A DNA stretch of 6,039 nt from CBCXVS01 sp965178525. GTDB lineage: Bacteria > Tectomicrobia > Entotheonellia > Entotheonellales > Entotheonellaceae. The DNA is taken from assembly GCA_965178525.1 (NCBI GenBank), contig CBCXVS010000379.1, positions 1 through 6,039 of the forward strand, read 5' to 3'. Every line of letters starts with the position of its first letter. The first letter of the stretch is position 1. The notes beneath the pieces are model-generated. The model was not told the DNA's origin, made no database searches, and was given only the letters and a program-made list of their open reading frames with translations. The position numbers were made by a program, and so were the translations under genes. Shown here in pieces: positions 4,896 to 6,039 of this stretch.

Positions 4896-4994
4896 CTCCT
4901 TCATGATAAGGCTGTGGTTGCCCCGATGAGATCAGGCTGCACCGGCGCGCGCTAGGTCTAAGAGATATGGGATGGGTAAAGTGTTCATCTTCCG

Positions 4995-5013
4995 TGGCGG
5001 GCCAAACCCGCCA
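4995..5013 (-). terminator. GC-rich hairpin directly after the heme-protein gene
   Basis: TGGCGGG (4995-5001) pairs perfectly with CCCGCCA (5007-5013) around a five-base loop. On the minus strand it begins two bases after the TGA at 5016-5018. A 7-bp GC stem at this spot fits transcript termination or mRNA 3'-end protection, but the usual T-run is missing. Confidence 0.45.
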
Positions 5014-5015
5014 AC

Positions 5016-6039
5016 TCACGGTTGCAGCACCAACCGAACGGGTCTGATGTGCTTGGAGTGCCGCGTCTGCGTCCGATTGTAGGCCGCCACGGAGATATAC
5101 ACCGGACGTGCAGTTGAGAAGGCGACGTCATATTCACTGCCGGTATCCAGAGCGCGGCGCGCTTCCAGAGTCCATTGTCCATCGCGCCAGGCCGCTTTGG
5201 CGCGAACGTGGGCCCGGTCGCCTTGGAAGGGAGATATGACGATGTTCGGTATCAGGGTCCCGATGGGATACGTATCCGCCTCGGCGCTATACGGTTTCCC
5301 TTCGGACTTGTGAATCCACCAGGTGACCCCGTCCTCGGAGGTCGCCGGAGCCGGGTTCAGTACGATATCGTTGGTGTGTGGTAATATCTTGGGCCGGACG
5401 TACGTATCGGCCAGTTGCTGATCGGAATCCGATTTCACAAAGTTGTAGGCATAGCCGCCACCGCTTTTGGGATCCGCGTGATAGCCACCGCTGTAGCGTG
5501 TGGTGGGCTCGGCCGGCATGGGGTCAGGCGCCTTGAAGTGCTGATCATCCATGAAGCCGGGTTCTCCAAATGGCACGCCCATGGGATTGGTCCGGACAGA
5601 TTTCCAATGCCAGACGTCGCCGACGTCGCCAGTGGTGTAGTGTAACCCGTGCTTGTCGCCACGTTCGGCGTACGGACCCACGCCGAGGTGACAGGTTGCG
5701 GCACAACTGCCATTCTTGACATCCGTGATGTAGACGGAGAGCTTGTCTTCGTAATAGACATTCTCATCCGCTTTCTCGAACGCGGTTTGCAGGACTTTCC
5801 AGCCATTTGCGGTTTTGAGGAGCGGAAAGCGCTTGTAGCTGACGTCGGGATCGTCCCACTGGAATTGGAAATAAATCTGCTTGCCATCGTGTACGGCCTT
5901 GACGGCGATATCGACATGATCGTCCGGATTATTCACGCCTGTGACCGTACGGATCGTGACGGCCTTGGTTTGGTTCCAGATCGGATCGTTGAAAGCGCCA
6001 TCGAGGACGGGGGCAGCGAGATGGTTGGGGATGCGCGTC
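5016..6039 (-). CDS. ethylbenzene-dehydrogenase-type (EB_dh) heme-binding protein, C-terminal part
   Basis: The frame is open from the right edge to TGA 5016-5018, giving 340 residues; the true start and any signal peptide lie outside. A GTG at 5934-5936 is only an internal Val, because clear family sequence precedes it (APVLDGAFNDPIWNQTKAV). That opening, then VHDGKQIYFQFQWDDP, KLSVYITD, GDVWHWKSVRTNP and the end HIRPVRLVLQP, match the EB_dh heme-binding domain of DMSO-reductase-type gamma subunits and related cytochromes. These receive or pass electrons on the outer face of the membrane; in Nitrospira such proteins are proposed as the gamma subunit of nitrite oxidoreductase. The motif C-A-A-T-C-H at 5688-5705 is CX3CH, one residue longer than the classical CXXCH, and may hold heme c. 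No partner subunits are in view, so the exact complex is undecided. Confidence 0.82.
   Translation of the reverse strand, partial: TRIPNHLAAPVLDGAFNDPIWNQTKAVTIRTVTGVNNPDDHVDIAVKAVHDGKQIYFQFQWDDPDVSYKRFPLLKTANGWKVLQTAFEKADENVYYEDKLSVYITDVKNGSCAATCHLGVGPYAERGDKHGLHYTTGDVGDVWHWKSVRTNPMGVPFGEPGFMDDQHFKAPDPMPAEPTTRYSGGYHADPKSGGGYAYNFVKSDSDQQLADTYVRPKILPHTNDIVLNPAPATSEDGVTWWIHKSEGKPYSAEADTYPIGTLIPNIVISPFQGDRAHVRAKAAWRDGQWTLEARRALDTGSEYDVAFSTARPVYISVAAYNRTQTRHSKHIRPVRLVLQP

Noticed and set aside
2162..4934. 10-bp direct repeat GATGAGATCA at 2162 and 4925, considered as possible attachment sites flanking the HhH/ParA/MucR block
   Set aside because: A shared 10-mer is expected by chance in 6 kb, the flanking bases do not match, and no integrase or tRNA gene is present.
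5435..5917. 160-codon minus-strand frame inside the heme-protein gene
   Set aside because: It is an alternative reading frame of the same strand, Ser/Thr/Pro-rich and without family motifs, while the EB_dh frame has clear motifs.
1..6039. CRISPR array, tRNA or rRNA genes
   Set aside because: No regularly spaced repeats of suitable length, no cloverleaf with a CCA-like end, and no rRNA-like conserved blocks were found on reading both strands.

Overview
The window looks like an accessory stretch of a moderately GC-rich bacterial chromosome or integrated element, probably from the Nitrospirota (Nitrospira-like). The lineage guess is inference. It rests on an ethylbenzene-dehydrogenase-type heme protein at the right edge, a MucR/Ros zinc-finger regulator with a non-alphaproteobacterial finger spacing, and the VapBC/Uma2 content. 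No rRNA, tRNA or marker gene confirms it.

Layout, left to right. (1) 1-135 is the C-terminal end of an unrecognised gene. (2) 266-457 (minus) is a small AT-rich gene for a secreted 63-residue protein. It is followed by a 234-bp gap with degenerate GGGG(A/T)(C/G)AGA units and a short hairpin that recall REP/RAYT-type repeats. (3) 692-2020 (minus) is a tight three-gene operon: Uma2-family nuclease-fold protein, small antitoxin-like protein, and VapC PIN-domain toxin, with a 7-nt gap and then a 4-nt overlap. (4) 2021-2336 is a divergent intergenic region with a perfect 14-bp palindrome and several short inverted repeats. (5) 2337-3842 (plus) is a partition-like operon: a membrane-anchored coiled-coil/helix-hairpin-helix protein, a complete ParA ATPase, and a small partner gene broken by a frameshift and probably a nonsense codon. 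(6) 3843-4286 holds no convincing gene, but has two clean hairpins, three ATGACA copies and a promoter candidate. (7) 4287-4796 (plus) encodes a MucR/Ros-type regulator with a basic AT-hook-like tail. (8) 4797-5015 is a convergent gap with a 13-bp stem hairpin and a GC hairpin just after the last gene. (9) 5016-6039 (minus) is the C-terminal 340 residues of an EB_dh-type heme protein with a CX3CH motif; its start lies beyond the window.

How the parts may work together (inference): the HhH protein, ParA and the small RHH-like partner resemble a DNA-segregation or positioning module, in which the membrane-anchored HhH protein could link DNA to the envelope. A damaged partner suggests the module is decaying or has been adapted. 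The toxin-antitoxin operon and MucR-like regulator are typical cargo of plasmids and integrated elements. The heme protein probably belongs to the respiratory core genome and may mark the right limit of the accessory block. The strongest unusual point is the HhH-ParA pair with its disrupted third gene; nothing here proves a new system.
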